A program made the translations under genes and the position numbers. 64,000 bases of DNA from Brachybacterium equifaecis (GTDB lineage: Bacteria; Actinomycetota; Actinomycetes; Actinomycetales; Dermabacteraceae): contig NZ_JAKNCJ010000002.1 of the NCBI RefSeq assembly GCF_023509525.1, positions 248,001 through 312,000 on the forward strand. The letters run 5' to 3'. This document shows, piece by piece, positions 9,433 to 17,968 of this stretch. Each line of letters starts with the position of its first letter. Position 1 is the stretch's first letter. The notes under the pieces are model-generated. The model was not told the DNA's origin. It worked only from the letters and a program-made list of their open reading frames with translations, and did not search any database.

Positions 9433-10329
9433 ATGCGCATGCACTCCGACCAGGTCGACATCGCGGATGCGACGGCCGCTCTGCTCATCCGCCGCACGCT
9501 CCCCGAGGCCGCGCAGCTCCCCATCCACCGCATCCGCTCCAGCGCCACCACCAGCCACATCTTCCGCATCGGCGAGGAGCTCGCGGCCCGCTTCCCGATG
9601 CAGGGGACCTCGCCCTATGCCCTCGCGGAGCAGCTGCGGGCCGAGCAGGCGGCCATGGCGGAGCATGCGTCGGCGAGCGCGTTCCCCTGCCCGGCTCCAC
9701 GCGGGGTCATTCCCGCCTCCGCCGAGCATCCGCTCCCCTGGACGCTGCAGACCTGGGTGGAGGGCGAGATCGCGACCCCGCGCGGCGTCGAATCGTCGGC
9801 CCCTTTCGCGGAGGATCTCGCGGCGCAGATCGCCTCGCTGCGGGAAGCGCCGACGCGCGGACGCACGTTCTCCGGGAGCGGCCGCGGCGGGAGGCTCTCC
9901 GCGCATGACGCGTGGATCGCCGAGTGCCTGGAGCGCAGCGAGGACCTGCTGCCGGTAGCGCGCCTGCGCATCCTGTGGTCGCGGTGGCGGCAGCTGCCGC
10001 GAGAGCAGGCCGACGCGATGACCCACGGCGATCTGATCCCGGCGAATCTGCTCACGACAGGCGGGCGGCTCGCGGGAGTGCTGGACGCCGGCGGGTTCCG
10101 GGCCGCGGATCCCGCGCTCGACCTCGTCGGCGCCTGGCATCTCCTCGATGCTCCCCGGCGGGCGCTCGTGCGAGAGCGCCTGGACTGCTCGGAGCTGGAG
10201 TGGGAGCGCGGGGCGGCGTGGGCGTTCGCGCAGGCCATCGGGCTCGTCTGGTACTACGAGAGCACGAATCCCCCGATGGCGGAGCTCGGCCGCATAACGC
10301 TCGGGCGGCTGCTGGAGGCGTCAGGCTGA
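9433..10329 (+). CDS. Aminoglycoside-phosphotransferase-family kinase
   Basis: A 298-residue APH/choline-kinase-fold protein. The catalytic motif HGDLIPAN places the general base at D200 (H198, N205) and the metal-binding Asp at D218 in LDAGGF, where the common form is DFG- or DWE-like. Length and layout match the small actinobacterial APH family whose members phosphorylate diverse small molecules; real antibiotic resistance cannot be inferred. TACCCT lies 6 nt before ATG with no ribosome-binding site, a leaderless arrangement. Divergent from fic. Confidence 0.87.
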   Translation: MRMHSDQVDIADATAALLIRRTLPEAAQLPIHRIRSSATTSHIFRIGEELAARFPMQGTSPYALAEQLRAEQAAMAEHASASAFPCPAPRGVIPASAEHPLPWTLQTWVEGEIATPRGVESSAPFAEDLAAQIASLREAPTRGRTFSGSGRGGRLSAHDAWIAECLERSEDLLPVARLRILWSRWRQLPREQADAMTHGDLIPANLLTTGGRLAGVLDAGGFRAADPALDLVGAWHLLDAPRRALVRERLDCSELEWERGAAWAFAQAIGLVWYYESTNPPMAELGRITLGRLLEASG

Positions 10330-10346
10330 CGGAGTCTTGGAGCCCG

Positions 10347-10682
10347 TCAGACGCCGGCGAGCCGGCTCGCTACGAGTCGGTTCAGAGACACCTGCTGCTC
10401 AGCCGCCTCGATGGCGAGCCTGCGATGGGTCTCCGGGGTGAGCCGGACCATGAAGTTTCCGGAGTACGCGCGATCTCCGATCGGCTGCGGAGGGGTCTCG
10501 CCGCCGACTGCCATGTCCTCGAGGATATCGTTCACAAGCGCGCGGATTCCGGAGAAGGCGTCGAGCTGTGTGCCAGCCAGCCACGACAGCGAGGGCATCT
10601 CGGCGACCGTGCCGACGTAGGCATCATCTTCCGCGGACCAGCGCACGCGGAAGGTGTAATGCTCTGCGTTCACCATGCTCAC
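10347..10682 (-). CDS. hicB: HicB-type antitoxin
   Basis: A 111-residue antitoxin. The N-terminal part (YTFRVRWSAEDDAYVGTVAEMPSL) is the HicB RNase-H-like fold, and the C-terminal part (FMVRLTPETHRRLAIEAAEQ then VSLNRLVASRL) is a ribbon-helix-helix DNA-binding domain that should bind the operon operator. GTG at 10682 overlaps the toxin stop as GTGA and has AGGAG at a good distance; an internal ATG at 10676 is less well placed. Toxin first, antitoxin second is the usual hicAB order. Confidence 0.9.
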   Translation of the reverse strand: MSMVNAEHYTFRVRWSAEDDAYVGTVAEMPSLSWLAGTQLDAFSGIRALVNDILEDMAVGGETPPQPIGDRAYSGNFMVRLTPETHRRLAIEAAEQQVSLNRLVASRLAGV

Positions 10683-10930
10683 GAGATCTCTCCTTCCAGC
10701 TTCGCCAGTGCGGCGAGGACCTGCTTGACCTGGTAGGCCTTCGCCATTCCGTGATCGTCTTGGATGTTCACCCGAGGGTCGCCCACCCACGGCATGCGGT
10801 AGACGCGATGAGAAGTCCCGCGCTGGCGCGACTCACCGAAGTAGTAGTCGCACACCCGCACGAGGTCGACAAAGCGAACGCCGCCCGGCGATCTGCGCAT
10901 CTCTGTCACGAGTTTTTCTATCCGCGCCAT
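10679..10930 (-). CDS. hicA: HicA-type mRNA interferase toxin
   Basis: An 83-residue toxin of the HicA double-stranded-RNA-binding-like fold. The active-site histidine is H41 in the GTSHRVYRMPW block, followed by the family-typical GDPRVNIQDD and AKAYQVKQVLAAL. HicA toxins cleave mRNA and are neutralised by HicB. ATG at 10930 is chosen over an upstream in-frame ATG at 10945 because TACCAT lies 5 nt before it and the operator palindrome overlaps that -10. Confidence 0.9.
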   Translation of the reverse strand: MARIEKLVTEMRRSPGGVRFVDLVRVCDYYFGESRQRGTSHRVYRMPWVGDPRVNIQDDHGMAKAYQVKQVLAALAKLEGEIS

Positions 10931-10936
10931 GAGAAA

Positions 10937-10956
10937 TGGTATCACTAGTGATACCA
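10937..10956. promoter_or_regulatory. hicAB operator, perfect 20-bp palindrome
   Basis: A perfect 20-bp palindrome centred on ACTAGT with GGTATC arms. On the minus strand its end overlaps the presumed -10 TACCAT of hicA, so a dimer of the HicB ribbon-helix-helix domain bound here would block the promoter. The palindrome is exact; the binder is inferred from hicAB autoregulation in other bacteria. Confidence 0.8.
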
Positions 10957-10975
10957 GGCCGACAGCGAGTTGCGA

Positions 10976-11860
10976 TCACTCCCCGCTGAGCTCCTTCGAG
11001 GAGCGGGCCGCTGCCTCCATCGCCGCGGCGAGGCCCGTGCGCACGCCCTCGCGGTCCAGCGCCGCGATGCCCTGGACCGTCGTGCCCCCGGGGCTCGAGA
11101 CGTTCGAGCGCAGCACGGCGGGATGCTCTCCGGTCTCGAGCACCATCGTCGCCGCCCCGCGGAGCGTCTGGGCGACCAGTCGCGTCGCGACGGGCCGCTT
11201 CAGGCCCTGACGCACGGCCTCCTCGATCATGGCCTCCATCGCGTAGTAGGCGAATGCGGGGGCCGAACCGGCGGCGCCGATCACCGCATGCACCTGGGCC
11301 TCGGTGATCTCCTCGACCGCGCCCGCCTCGGCGAACAGCGCGCGGACCAGGGTCTCCTGCTCAGCGCTGACGCTGCTGCCGCTCATCAGCGCGACGACGC
11401 CCTCGCCGATCCCGATCGGGGTGTTCGGCATCGCGCGCACGACCGCCGTGCCGTTCGGCAGGGCGTTCTCCATCGCCTCCAGGGTCACGCCCGCGGCGAG
11501 AGAGAGCACCACGGCGTCCTGCCCGACGGCGTCGCCGACCTCTCCGAGCAGATCGATGATCTGGTACGGCTTCACGCCGAGCACGATCACGTCGGCGCCC
11601 GCGAGCGCCTCCTCACGCGAGTCGGCGGCGCGGGCGCCGAGATCGTCGGCGGCGCGCTGGGAGGACTCGGGCGTGCTGTTCACGATCAGCACCTGCTCGC
11701 CCGGCACTCCGGCCCGGATCATGCAGGTCGCGACGGGGCCGCCCATGTTCCCGGCGCCGATCACCGCGACGCGCAGGCTCGAGAGATCGGGGGCGTCGGC
11801 GTCTTGGGAGGCGTCGGCGGGAGTGGACGGCGAGGAGGCGCTGGTCGCTGAAGCGTTCAT
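10976..11860 (-). CDS. proC: Pyrroline-5-carboxylate reductase
   Basis: A 294-residue enzyme of the last step of proline synthesis, reducing 1-pyrroline-5-carboxylate with NAD(P)H. The Rossmann motif GAGNMG is at 35-40, and the family signature around VRAMPNTP and the C-terminal SNVSSPGGTTVQGI (substrate site) are intact. About 25 extra Ala/Ser-rich N-terminal residues precede the conserved core. ATG at 11860 has TACCCT 6 nt upstream, leaderless type. Confidence 0.95.
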   Translation of the reverse strand: MNASATSASSPSTPADASQDADAPDLSSLRVAVIGAGNMGGPVATCMIRAGVPGEQVLIVNSTPESSQRAADDLGARAADSREEALAGADVIVLGVKPYQIIDLLGEVGDAVGQDAVVLSLAAGVTLEAMENALPNGTAVVRAMPNTPIGIGEGVVALMSGSSVSAEQETLVRALFAEAGAVEEITEAQVHAVIGAAGSAPAFAYYAMEAMIEEAVRQGLKRPVATRLVAQTLRGAATMVLETGEHPAVLRSNVSSPGGTTVQGIAALDREGVRTGLAAAMEAAARSSKELSGE

Positions 11861-12043
11861 GGGTCCAGGGTAGAGCGCTGACTGCCCGACGGCACCGACA
11901 CCGGCACCGGCGGCGGAGGGGCGACGGGGCCGGGCGCAGCGGTGGGGTCGTCGGGACTGGGCGCGGCAACGGGGCCTTCGGCCCGGCAGAAGCGGCGCCG
12001 CTGCGGGCACCCTGCATCAGGCGGCCTGCCTAGACTTCCGCCC

Positions 12044-12622
12044 ATGCTCGCTGACCGCCTCGCCCGTGCCCGCCGCTCACTCCGCCGCCGGGTGCGCAGC
12101 GACGGGTTCGGCGGCGCGCTGGATCGCGCCGGACGCCTCGCGGTGCGGCTGCTGCCCGCGATCGTGCGCCGCAAGGCCGTGTGGTGGTTCGTGCGGCTCA
12201 CCCAGCCGCGCTTCCTGGTGGGCGTGTGCTCGGTGCTGCGCTCCCCCGACGGCCGCATCCTGCTGCTCGAGCACCGCTTCTGGGAGGGCCAGAAATGGGG
12301 CGTGCCCTCGGGGCACATGGAGCCCTCGGAGACCCCGGAGCGGACCGCGGCTCGGGAACTGCGCGAGGAGTGCGGGCTCGAGGTGGAGAACCTGCGCGTG
12401 GTGCACGTGGAGGCCGGGACCGAGAACCGCGTCGAGCTGTGGCTCGTGGGCGAGGTCGACATCGACGAGGCCCCGCACAAGGACGCACTGGACTCCCGCG
12501 AGATCCAGGACGCCGCGCTGCTGAACATCGACGACGCGCTGGAGCGCCTGCACCGCACCCAGGCCAGCGTGCTGCGCAGGGTGCTGGAGAAGGAGTCCGG
12601 GGAGCAGTCGCCGGGGGCCTGA
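12044..12622 (+). CDS. Nudix hydrolase
   Basis: A 192-residue Nudix protein. The Nudix box spans 90-112 with G90, E96, R104, E105, E108, E109 and G111 in the correct spacing for Mg2+-dependent cleavage of a nucleoside-diphosphate-linked substrate. The 50-residue N-terminal part is basic and amphipathic with no known domain. The substrate is not predictable. TAGACT lies 7 nt before ATG with no ribosome-binding site. A longer upstream frame exists but is not coding-like. It converges with the gene ending at 12853. Confidence 0.9.
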   Translation: MLADRLARARRSLRRRVRSDGFGGALDRAGRLAVRLLPAIVRRKAVWWFVRLTQPRFLVGVCSVLRSPDGRILLLEHRFWEGQKWGVPSGHMEPSETPERTAARELREECGLEVENLRVVHVEAGTENRVELWLVGEVDIDEAPHKDALDSREIQDAALLNIDDALERLHRTQASVLRRVLEKESGEQSPGA

Positions 12623-12649
12623 CGGGTCGGCCTCGCGAATGCCCGCTCC

Positions 12650-12807
12650 GGTACCTTTCGCGCGCCGCAAAGGTACGTCAGCGGGCCGGAAGTCTGGGCG
12701 ACCGGGCCGAGCCGCGCCGTGGAACTGGCACTCCATAGTTCCGACCCACTCAGGTACCTTTCGCGCGCCGGAAAGGTACGCCAGCGGGCCGGAAGTCTGG
12801 GCGGCCG
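12650..12807. repeat. Two 55-bp direct repeats, each with a hairpin
   Basis: Copies at 12650-12704 and 12753-12807 differ at three of 55 positions. Each opens with a hairpin whose arms are GTACCTTT and AAAGGTAC (8 bp in copy one, 9 bp GTACCTTTC/GAAAGGTAC in copy two). A small GGAACT/AGTTCC inverted repeat (12721-12742) lies between them. No open frame is convincing in 12623-12852, which separates two convergent genes. It may act as a terminator region or be a REP-like element. Confidence 0.75.
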
Positions 12808-12852
12808 TGCAGGCCGCTCGTGGCGGCGTGCACCGCGCTGGCGCAGGCGCGC

Positions 12853-13089
12853 TCAGCGGCCCCAGTGGGGCGGGAGGTTGCGCAGGAGCTCGGCATCGTG
12901 GGCGCTCGTGCCCCGCGGCGCAGCCTCCTCGGCCTCCCACGGGATCGGCTTGCCCGTGACCGAGGAGATCACCACCCGGCCCGACGCGGCCGGGGCGACC
13001 GGCGCGCTCGATCCCGGCCCTGGTGTGCTCCGCCGCTGGCCCGCGGAGCCGCGCGCAGGCTCGCCCGGTGCCGCAGGCCGCTCGCTCAC
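12853..13089 (-). CDS. Small conserved-looking hypothetical protein
   Basis: A 78-residue protein not recognised as a known family. The first 40 residues are Pro/Ala/Gly-rich and probably disordered; the C-terminal half is more structured-looking: VVISSVTGKPIPWE, then DAELLRNLPPHWGR at the very end. The GTG start overlaps the stop of the giant upstream gene as GTGA, so it is probably translated by coupling and may work with that protein. Function unknown. Confidence 0.6.
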   Translation of the reverse strand: MSERPAAPGEPARGSAGQRRSTPGPGSSAPVAPAASGRVVISSVTGKPIPWEAEEAAPRGTSAHDAELLRNLPPHWGR

Positions 13090-16000
13090 TGGCGCTCCTG
13101 GTACCGGCGGATGGCGCTGGAGACCGAGACGTCCAGCAGCACCGAGCGCTGCGTGAACCCCAGGAAGCTGCGCACCTCGGTGGCCAGCTGATCCTCCATA
13201 CGCGCGCGACCGTCGGAGACGAGGTACTCCACGACCGCGTCGAAGTCCTCGCTCGAGTAGAACGACAGCTGGTGGCCGGCGGGGATCTGCGGGCGCGGCA
13301 GCCGGTGCCGCGTGCCGGTGGCGCCGTCGAGCGCATCCTCCTCGAGCTCGCTGCGGTAGAGCATCAGCGCCCGGTCCACGGCGCGCTGGATCCGCTCCGC
13401 CTCGCCCTCGGGGTCGATGAACAGCGCCCACGACCACACGCGCTCCGTGGCCCAGCCGAACGACTCCAGCCGCTCCGCGCGCAGGCGGTCGCGCTCGCGC
13501 TGGCTGTCGGTCGCGACATAGCGCTCGCCGTCGGTGTCCACCGCCAGCAGAGCACGACCCGGCAGCTCCGGGTGGCCGAGCGCCAGCTCGATGCGCTCCG
13601 CGCCGTCGCCGAAGTCCGTCTCGACCACGAGACCGCGACGCCAGAGCCGATCCGCCAGGTCGTGGACCAGCGCGTTCGTCTCCAGGCGCCACTCGCCGGT
13701 CGTCCCGCTCGCAGGCTCCTCCTCGGAATCGGCAGCGCCCTCCTCGGGAGCCGAGGACTCCGCGGAATCCTCGCCCTCCGACGGCGTGTCCTCCTCCGCA
13801 GGCTCCGACGGCTCAGCATCCTCGTCGGGCCCGTCCGCGGCGAGCGCTGACGGCTCCGACTCCGGGGCGGTCTCGACTGCCTCGGCCGACGGTTCCGCGG
13901 CATCCGCCTCGACGCTCTCGGAGCTCTCGGTGTCCTCAGCACCGGAGTCGACCTCGACGCCCTCCTCGGCAGGCTCCACCTCGTCCGCATCATCCGCATC
14001 GCTCGCGTCATCGGAGGCCTCGCCGTCGTCCTCGGCGTCCGCCGCCAGCGCGGCCTCGATGGCGGCATCGATCGAGATCGTCTCCGCCCCCTCTGCGGGG
14101 AGCGCAGCCGTCTGCATGTGAGCATCCGGCGCGTCCTCAGGACTCGCCGTCTCCGCGCCCCTCGCGTCGCCCTCCGCCTCGGCATCGGCATCGGCATCCG
14201 CGGGTGCGGCCCCCACGTCGGCCAGCTCCTGTGCGAGCGCTGATGCGGGTTCCCGCACCACGACGTCGTCGTCGGCCCCGCCGCGCAGCACGACGAGCAG
14301 GGCGCGCAGGTCGCGGGCGCCCTCGGTGCGCAGTCGCGAGGGGTCCAGATCCTCGACGTCGAACGCGGCGACCACGGTGGTGCGGCCGCGGGCGCGGGTG
14401 AGCACCGTGGCGAGCGCCTTGCGGCCCCCGTCGGCCGAGAGCGGGCCGAAGCGGTGCAGCATCCGGCCGTGCGGAGTGCGGCCGAAGCCGAGGGAGACGA
14501 TCACGTCATCGCGCACCACGCTCGCCGCGTGCGCGGCGGGGACCACGGTGAAATACTCCTCGGCCTGGGCATCGAAGAACTCGCGCAGGCTCGGCACCAC
14601 GGCGATGGTGTGCATGATGCGCTCGAGCACCTTGCGCGCGTGCGCCGGGGTGAGGGTGAGCACCGCGAGCGAGCGCTCCGGGCGGGTGCGGGCGTGCTCG
14701 ATCACGAGATCGGTGACGCGCCGCAGCTCCAGCTCCGTGCTCTCCACGAAATCGAGCCCCGGGGTGACCGGGCCGAACGCGTTCTCCACCACGATCAGGC
14801 GGTCGCTCTCCGGCGGAGCCGGGTTCGGCACGCCGAGCACGGGGCCTGCGAGAGAGCGGCGCTGAGCGAAGGCGCGCACGATCGATCCGGTCGGCCGCGG
14901 GTCCCGGCGCAGCGGCACGTGCCCTGCGATCGCGAGCATGTCGTCGAGGACGCTCGCCCCCGGCAGGTCGGCGTAGGCGAGCGGGTCGCCGATCACGACA
15001 GCCTGGCGGGCGCGGGCGAGCGCGGGCAGGGCGGCGGCCGTCGGCAGGCGCCCGCCGTCGGCGATGATCACGACGTCGAAATGCTTCCCGCGCGGCACCA
15101 CCTGCGGCACGAGGTACGGGGAGGCGAGCCACGCCGGGCGCACCGCGAACAGGATGTCCTCGTATTTCGCGGCCAGATCGCGCACGGAGATGGTCGAGGA
15201 GCGCGCGAGCTCGGTGATCGCCGCGCGGGAGGTGTCGGGGAAGGCCTTCATCCGCTCCACCAGGCGGTCGTCGCACGCGCCGCGCACGCGGAAGGAGGCG
15301 CGCTCGAGGTGCTCCCCGTCGAGGCGGCGGAAGCGCTCGGCGACCTGGGACAGGCTCGTGCCGTCGTACTGCGAGATCGTCGGCTCGGCGCGGGCGATGA
15401 GCTCCAGGACGGTCTGCCACCAGGCGAGGTCGAGCTCAGCGGCGACGTCCTTCTCCTCCACCCGGCGCGAGCGGAGGTCCTCGACCAAGTCGCCGAGGCC
15501 GTCGAAGGCGAGTGAGCGCAGCAGCACCGTGCGGCGCGGCACCTCGGCGAGGTCGCCCCGGTCCCGGTGCAGGGCGTCGACGCGCGCGGTGAGCTCGTCG
15601 ATCGGAGCGGACGAGAGGTCGCCGCCCGCAGGCGTGCCATCCAGCAGCACCGCGAGCTCATCGCACGCGCCCTGCAGGCGCGCGGCGAGCGCACGGTGGG
15701 ATTCGAGGGTGGGGGGCACGCTCGGCGCCCGACGGGTCGCGGCGGCCTGCGCCGACCAGCGCTCGGCGATCGCATGCGCGCGGCGCAGGGCGTCATGGAC
15801 ATCCACGCCGGTCAGCCCCGGTCGCACGAGATCCTGGGCCTGCTTGCGCAGGGTGCGGCGCTCGCTCCACTTCATGCTCGCGGCCGTCGCGCCGTTCGCG
15901 CGGATCATGTCGTCCAGCTCCGTGGTGAGCACCGCGGGCTGCATCTGGGTGAGGATCGCGGCGACGTCATCGAGCAGCGCCAGGCGGGCTCCGAACTGCG

Positions 16001-17879
16001 CGAGGGTTTGCGCAGGCTTCAGGCCGATGTCGCCGCCGGTGCGCTCCATCGCGCGGGAGAGCGCGGGCAGCAGGGTCTCGCGCAGCTGGCCGACGAGCTC
16101 GAGCGCGCGCGAGGCCTGCGTGTCGCTGCTGATGGCGGCGCCGAACCAGGCCGTCTCCTCCGGGCCGACGCGGAGGGCGCCGATGCGTGCGGCCTCGCGC
16201 AGCGATTCGGCGTAGCGCACGCGCGCGGGCCCGATCATGGAGGCCGCGACCTGGGGCCGCAGGCGCACCTCGGTGCGCGGGGAGGGCCGCATCCGGGTGA
16301 GTGCGGCGAGCGCGGAGATCGCGTCGTGGGCCGACGCCTCCCACGGCAGCTGCACGCTGTGCATGGCCTCGACGTGCCCGGCGAGGATGTCGCGGGTGCG
16401 GGCGAGCTCGACCGGCTCCTCGGTGGTGACCGGGGAGCTGAACGATCCGGCGCGGCGCATGCTGTGCAGGAGGGCGGCGGAGGCGTTGCGCTGCAGCGCG
16501 GGATCTGGCGAGAGGTCGAACAGCAGATCCTCGAGCCCCCGCTCCCCTGCCCGTTCGGCGAGCTCGGCGAGATGGCCGGAGCGCTGGGAGAGGACGAGCA
16601 CCGTGCGGCCGCGGCCGATCAGCTCCTGGGCGAGATCGACCACCAGATCGATCGGGTCGGTGCCGGGAGGAGTCGTGAGGGCGAGGTGGTCGCCGCGCAG
16701 GATCGCGGCGAGCGCCTCGGCCCGATCGGGCGAGAGGGCCGTGACCATGCCGGTCTCCGGGGGCAGCGGCGCCTCCTCCACGGGGGCCGACGGCCGCACT
16801 GCCGCGCGCGCCTCGGGGTCGCCTGCGAGCGCGGCGACCAGCTCGCTGCTCGCCCACTCCTCGCGGTCGGCCCGCAGGTCCTCCACCAGGTGACCGGCGG
16901 CGTCCATCAGGTTGCCGACGACCAGCGCCTGGCTGATCCGGAACCCCGGGAGGGGCTGGCCTAGCGCCTTGAACGCGTCGAGGACCGGGGTCGGGTCGAA
17001 GCCGTAGGGGCCCTGCGTGGTGGCGAGCAGAGCGCGTGCGTCCACCGCGATCCCGGCGTCGCGCAGAGCGCGCAGCAGCACCGGGTTCACGTCGACGCTC
17101 GCGTCGAGGTCGAGGTCGACGTCCTCGCGCGCATTGCCCCGCAGGCGCAGGGTGATGGGGCGGATCAGCACCGGCGCCTGGTAGGGCTCGCCGCCGCCCT
17201 CGGGGATCCAGCTCGCCTCACCGATCGCGAGGTGGCAGGTGGTGAGCCCGACCTCGTCGGCCTGGCGCTCGGCGACCTCGCGGATCGTGCGGGCCTGCGC
17301 GCGCGCCTCGGCGAGCGCTCCGACTTCGCGCACCAGCGAGGACAGCCGGGTCGGCCCGCGACCGGCGAGCAGCTGCGCGAGCCCCGAGGGGTGGGAGTGC
17401 GTGAGGTCGAGGTGCTCCGCGTCGGAGCGCATGCGGGTGAGGAAGCTGGGGCGCTCGGCGGTGCCGGCGATCTGCTGGGTCCAGCGGTCCAGCGCCGCGC
17501 CGACGCGATCGGCGCGGCCGAGGGGCCGATCGTCCAGCTTGCGGCGCGGGAGGCGGGACTCGTCCTGCAGGGGCGCCTCGTCGGGCGCGGCCCCGCCGTC
17601 GGTCGCGGCGACCGAGAAGTCGATCGCACCGGAGTGCGCGGCGGGCTCTCCAGGGGCGGGCGCCGTCGCGGCCGGGGCGTCTGCGTCAGGGGATGACGGG
17701 GCGCCTGCCGCAGGACCTTCCGCAGGATCGGCACCGGAGTCGGGCGCGGGGCCTTCGACGTCGGGACTCTGGGCTGTCGCGCTCGCCTCGGCGGGCGCGG
17801 ACGCATCGGGACGATCCGCTCGGGCGCTGCCGTCCGCTGCCGCGCGGTCGGTCCTGGTGCCTCGCCGAAGTCTCCACAT
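13086..17879 (-). CDS. Giant DUF4011/SF1-helicase-like protein, catalytic motifs degenerate
   Basis: 1597 residues. After a disordered acidic/Ala-rich head comes a DUF4011-like region (CHLAIGEASW, APVLIRPITLRLRG, NPVLLRAL). A superfamily-1 helicase-like core follows, but Walker A reads TTPPGTDPID (about 398-408) instead of GPPGTGKT, and motif II reads VVIIADGG (near 936) instead of a DEAx box; VVIGDP and TRARGRTTVV recall motifs III and VI. Residues about 1230-1390 are a very acidic linker. About 1395-1480 resembles the MTES_1575/Vsr-like nuclease fold (RDRLRAERLESFGW, ERVWSWALF), with IELAL and AVDTDG where the family usually has RIDLAV and an ExDG. By inference it is ATPase-dead. ATG at 17879 is preferred over longer starts. 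Confidence 0.75.
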   Translation of the reverse strand: MWRLRRGTRTDRAAADGSARADRPDASAPAEASATAQSPDVEGPAPDSGADPAEGPAAGAPSSPDADAPAATAPAPGEPAAHSGAIDFSVAATDGGAAPDEAPLQDESRLPRRKLDDRPLGRADRVGAALDRWTQQIAGTAERPSFLTRMRSDAEHLDLTHSHPSGLAQLLAGRGPTRLSSLVREVGALAEARAQARTIREVAERQADEVGLTTCHLAIGEASWIPEGGGEPYQAPVLIRPITLRLRGNAREDVDLDLDASVDVNPVLLRALRDAGIAVDARALLATTQGPYGFDPTPVLDAFKALGQPLPGFRISQALVVGNLMDAAGHLVEDLRADREEWASSELVAALAGDPEARAAVRPSAPVEEAPLPPETGMVTALSPDRAEALAAILRGDHLALTTPPGTDPIDLVVDLAQELIGRGRTVLVLSQRSGHLAELAERAGERGLEDLLFDLSPDPALQRNASAALLHSMRRAGSFSSPVTTEEPVELARTRDILAGHVEAMHSVQLPWEASAHDAISALAALTRMRPSPRTEVRLRPQVAASMIGPARVRYAESLREAARIGALRVGPEETAWFGAAISSDTQASRALELVGQLRETLLPALSRAMERTGGDIGLKPAQTLAQFGARLALLDDVAAILTQMQPAVLTTELDDMIRANGATAASMKWSERRTLRKQAQDLVRPGLTGVDVHDALRRAHAIAERWSAQAAATRRAPSVPPTLESHRALAARLQGACDELAVLLDGTPAGGDLSSAPIDELTARVDALHRDRGDLAEVPRRTVLLRSLAFDGLGDLVEDLRSRRVEEKDVAAELDLAWWQTVLELIARAEPTISQYDGTSLSQVAERFRRLDGEHLERASFRVRGACDDRLVERMKAFPDTSRAAITELARSSTISVRDLAAKYEDILFAVRPAWLASPYLVPQVVPRGKHFDVVIIADGGRLPTAAALPALARARQAVVIGDPLAYADLPGASVLDDMLAIAGHVPLRRDPRPTGSIVRAFAQRRSLAGPVLGVPNPAPPESDRLIVVENAFGPVTPGLDFVESTELELRRVTDLVIEHARTRPERSLAVLTLTPAHARKVLERIMHTIAVVPSLREFFDAQAEEYFTVVPAAHAASVVRDDVIVSLGFGRTPHGRMLHRFGPLSADGGRKALATVLTRARGRTTVVAAFDVEDLDPSRLRTEGARDLRALLVVLRGGADDDVVVREPASALAQELADVGAAPADADADAEAEGDARGAETASPEDAPDAHMQTAALPAEGAETISIDAAIEAALAADAEDDGEASDDASDADDADEVEPAEEGVEVDSGAEDTESSESVEADAAEPSAEAVETAPESEPSALAADGPDEDAEPSEPAEEDTPSEGEDSAESSAPEEGAADSEEEPASGTTGEWRLETNALVHDLADRLWRRGLVVETDFGDGAERIELALGHPELPGRALLAVDTDGERYVATDSQRERDRLRAERLESFGWATERVWSWALFIDPEGEAERIQRAVDRALMLYRSELEEDALDGATGTRHRLPRPQIPAGHQLSFYSSEDFDAVVEYLVSDGRARMEDQLATEVRSFLGFTQRSVLLDVSVSSAIRRYQERQ

Positions 17880-17968
17880 GGGGCTCCACGCTACCCGGGG
17901 AGGGTGAGAGGAGGCCATCTCCGCCGCGCCCGGCGCGCACAACCCGGTCGAGGTTCACAGGCTCCGCG

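Noticed and set aside
9433-10329. Aminoglycoside resistance gene
   Set aside because: APH-fold proteins act on many substrates; no residue set here points to aminoglycosides.
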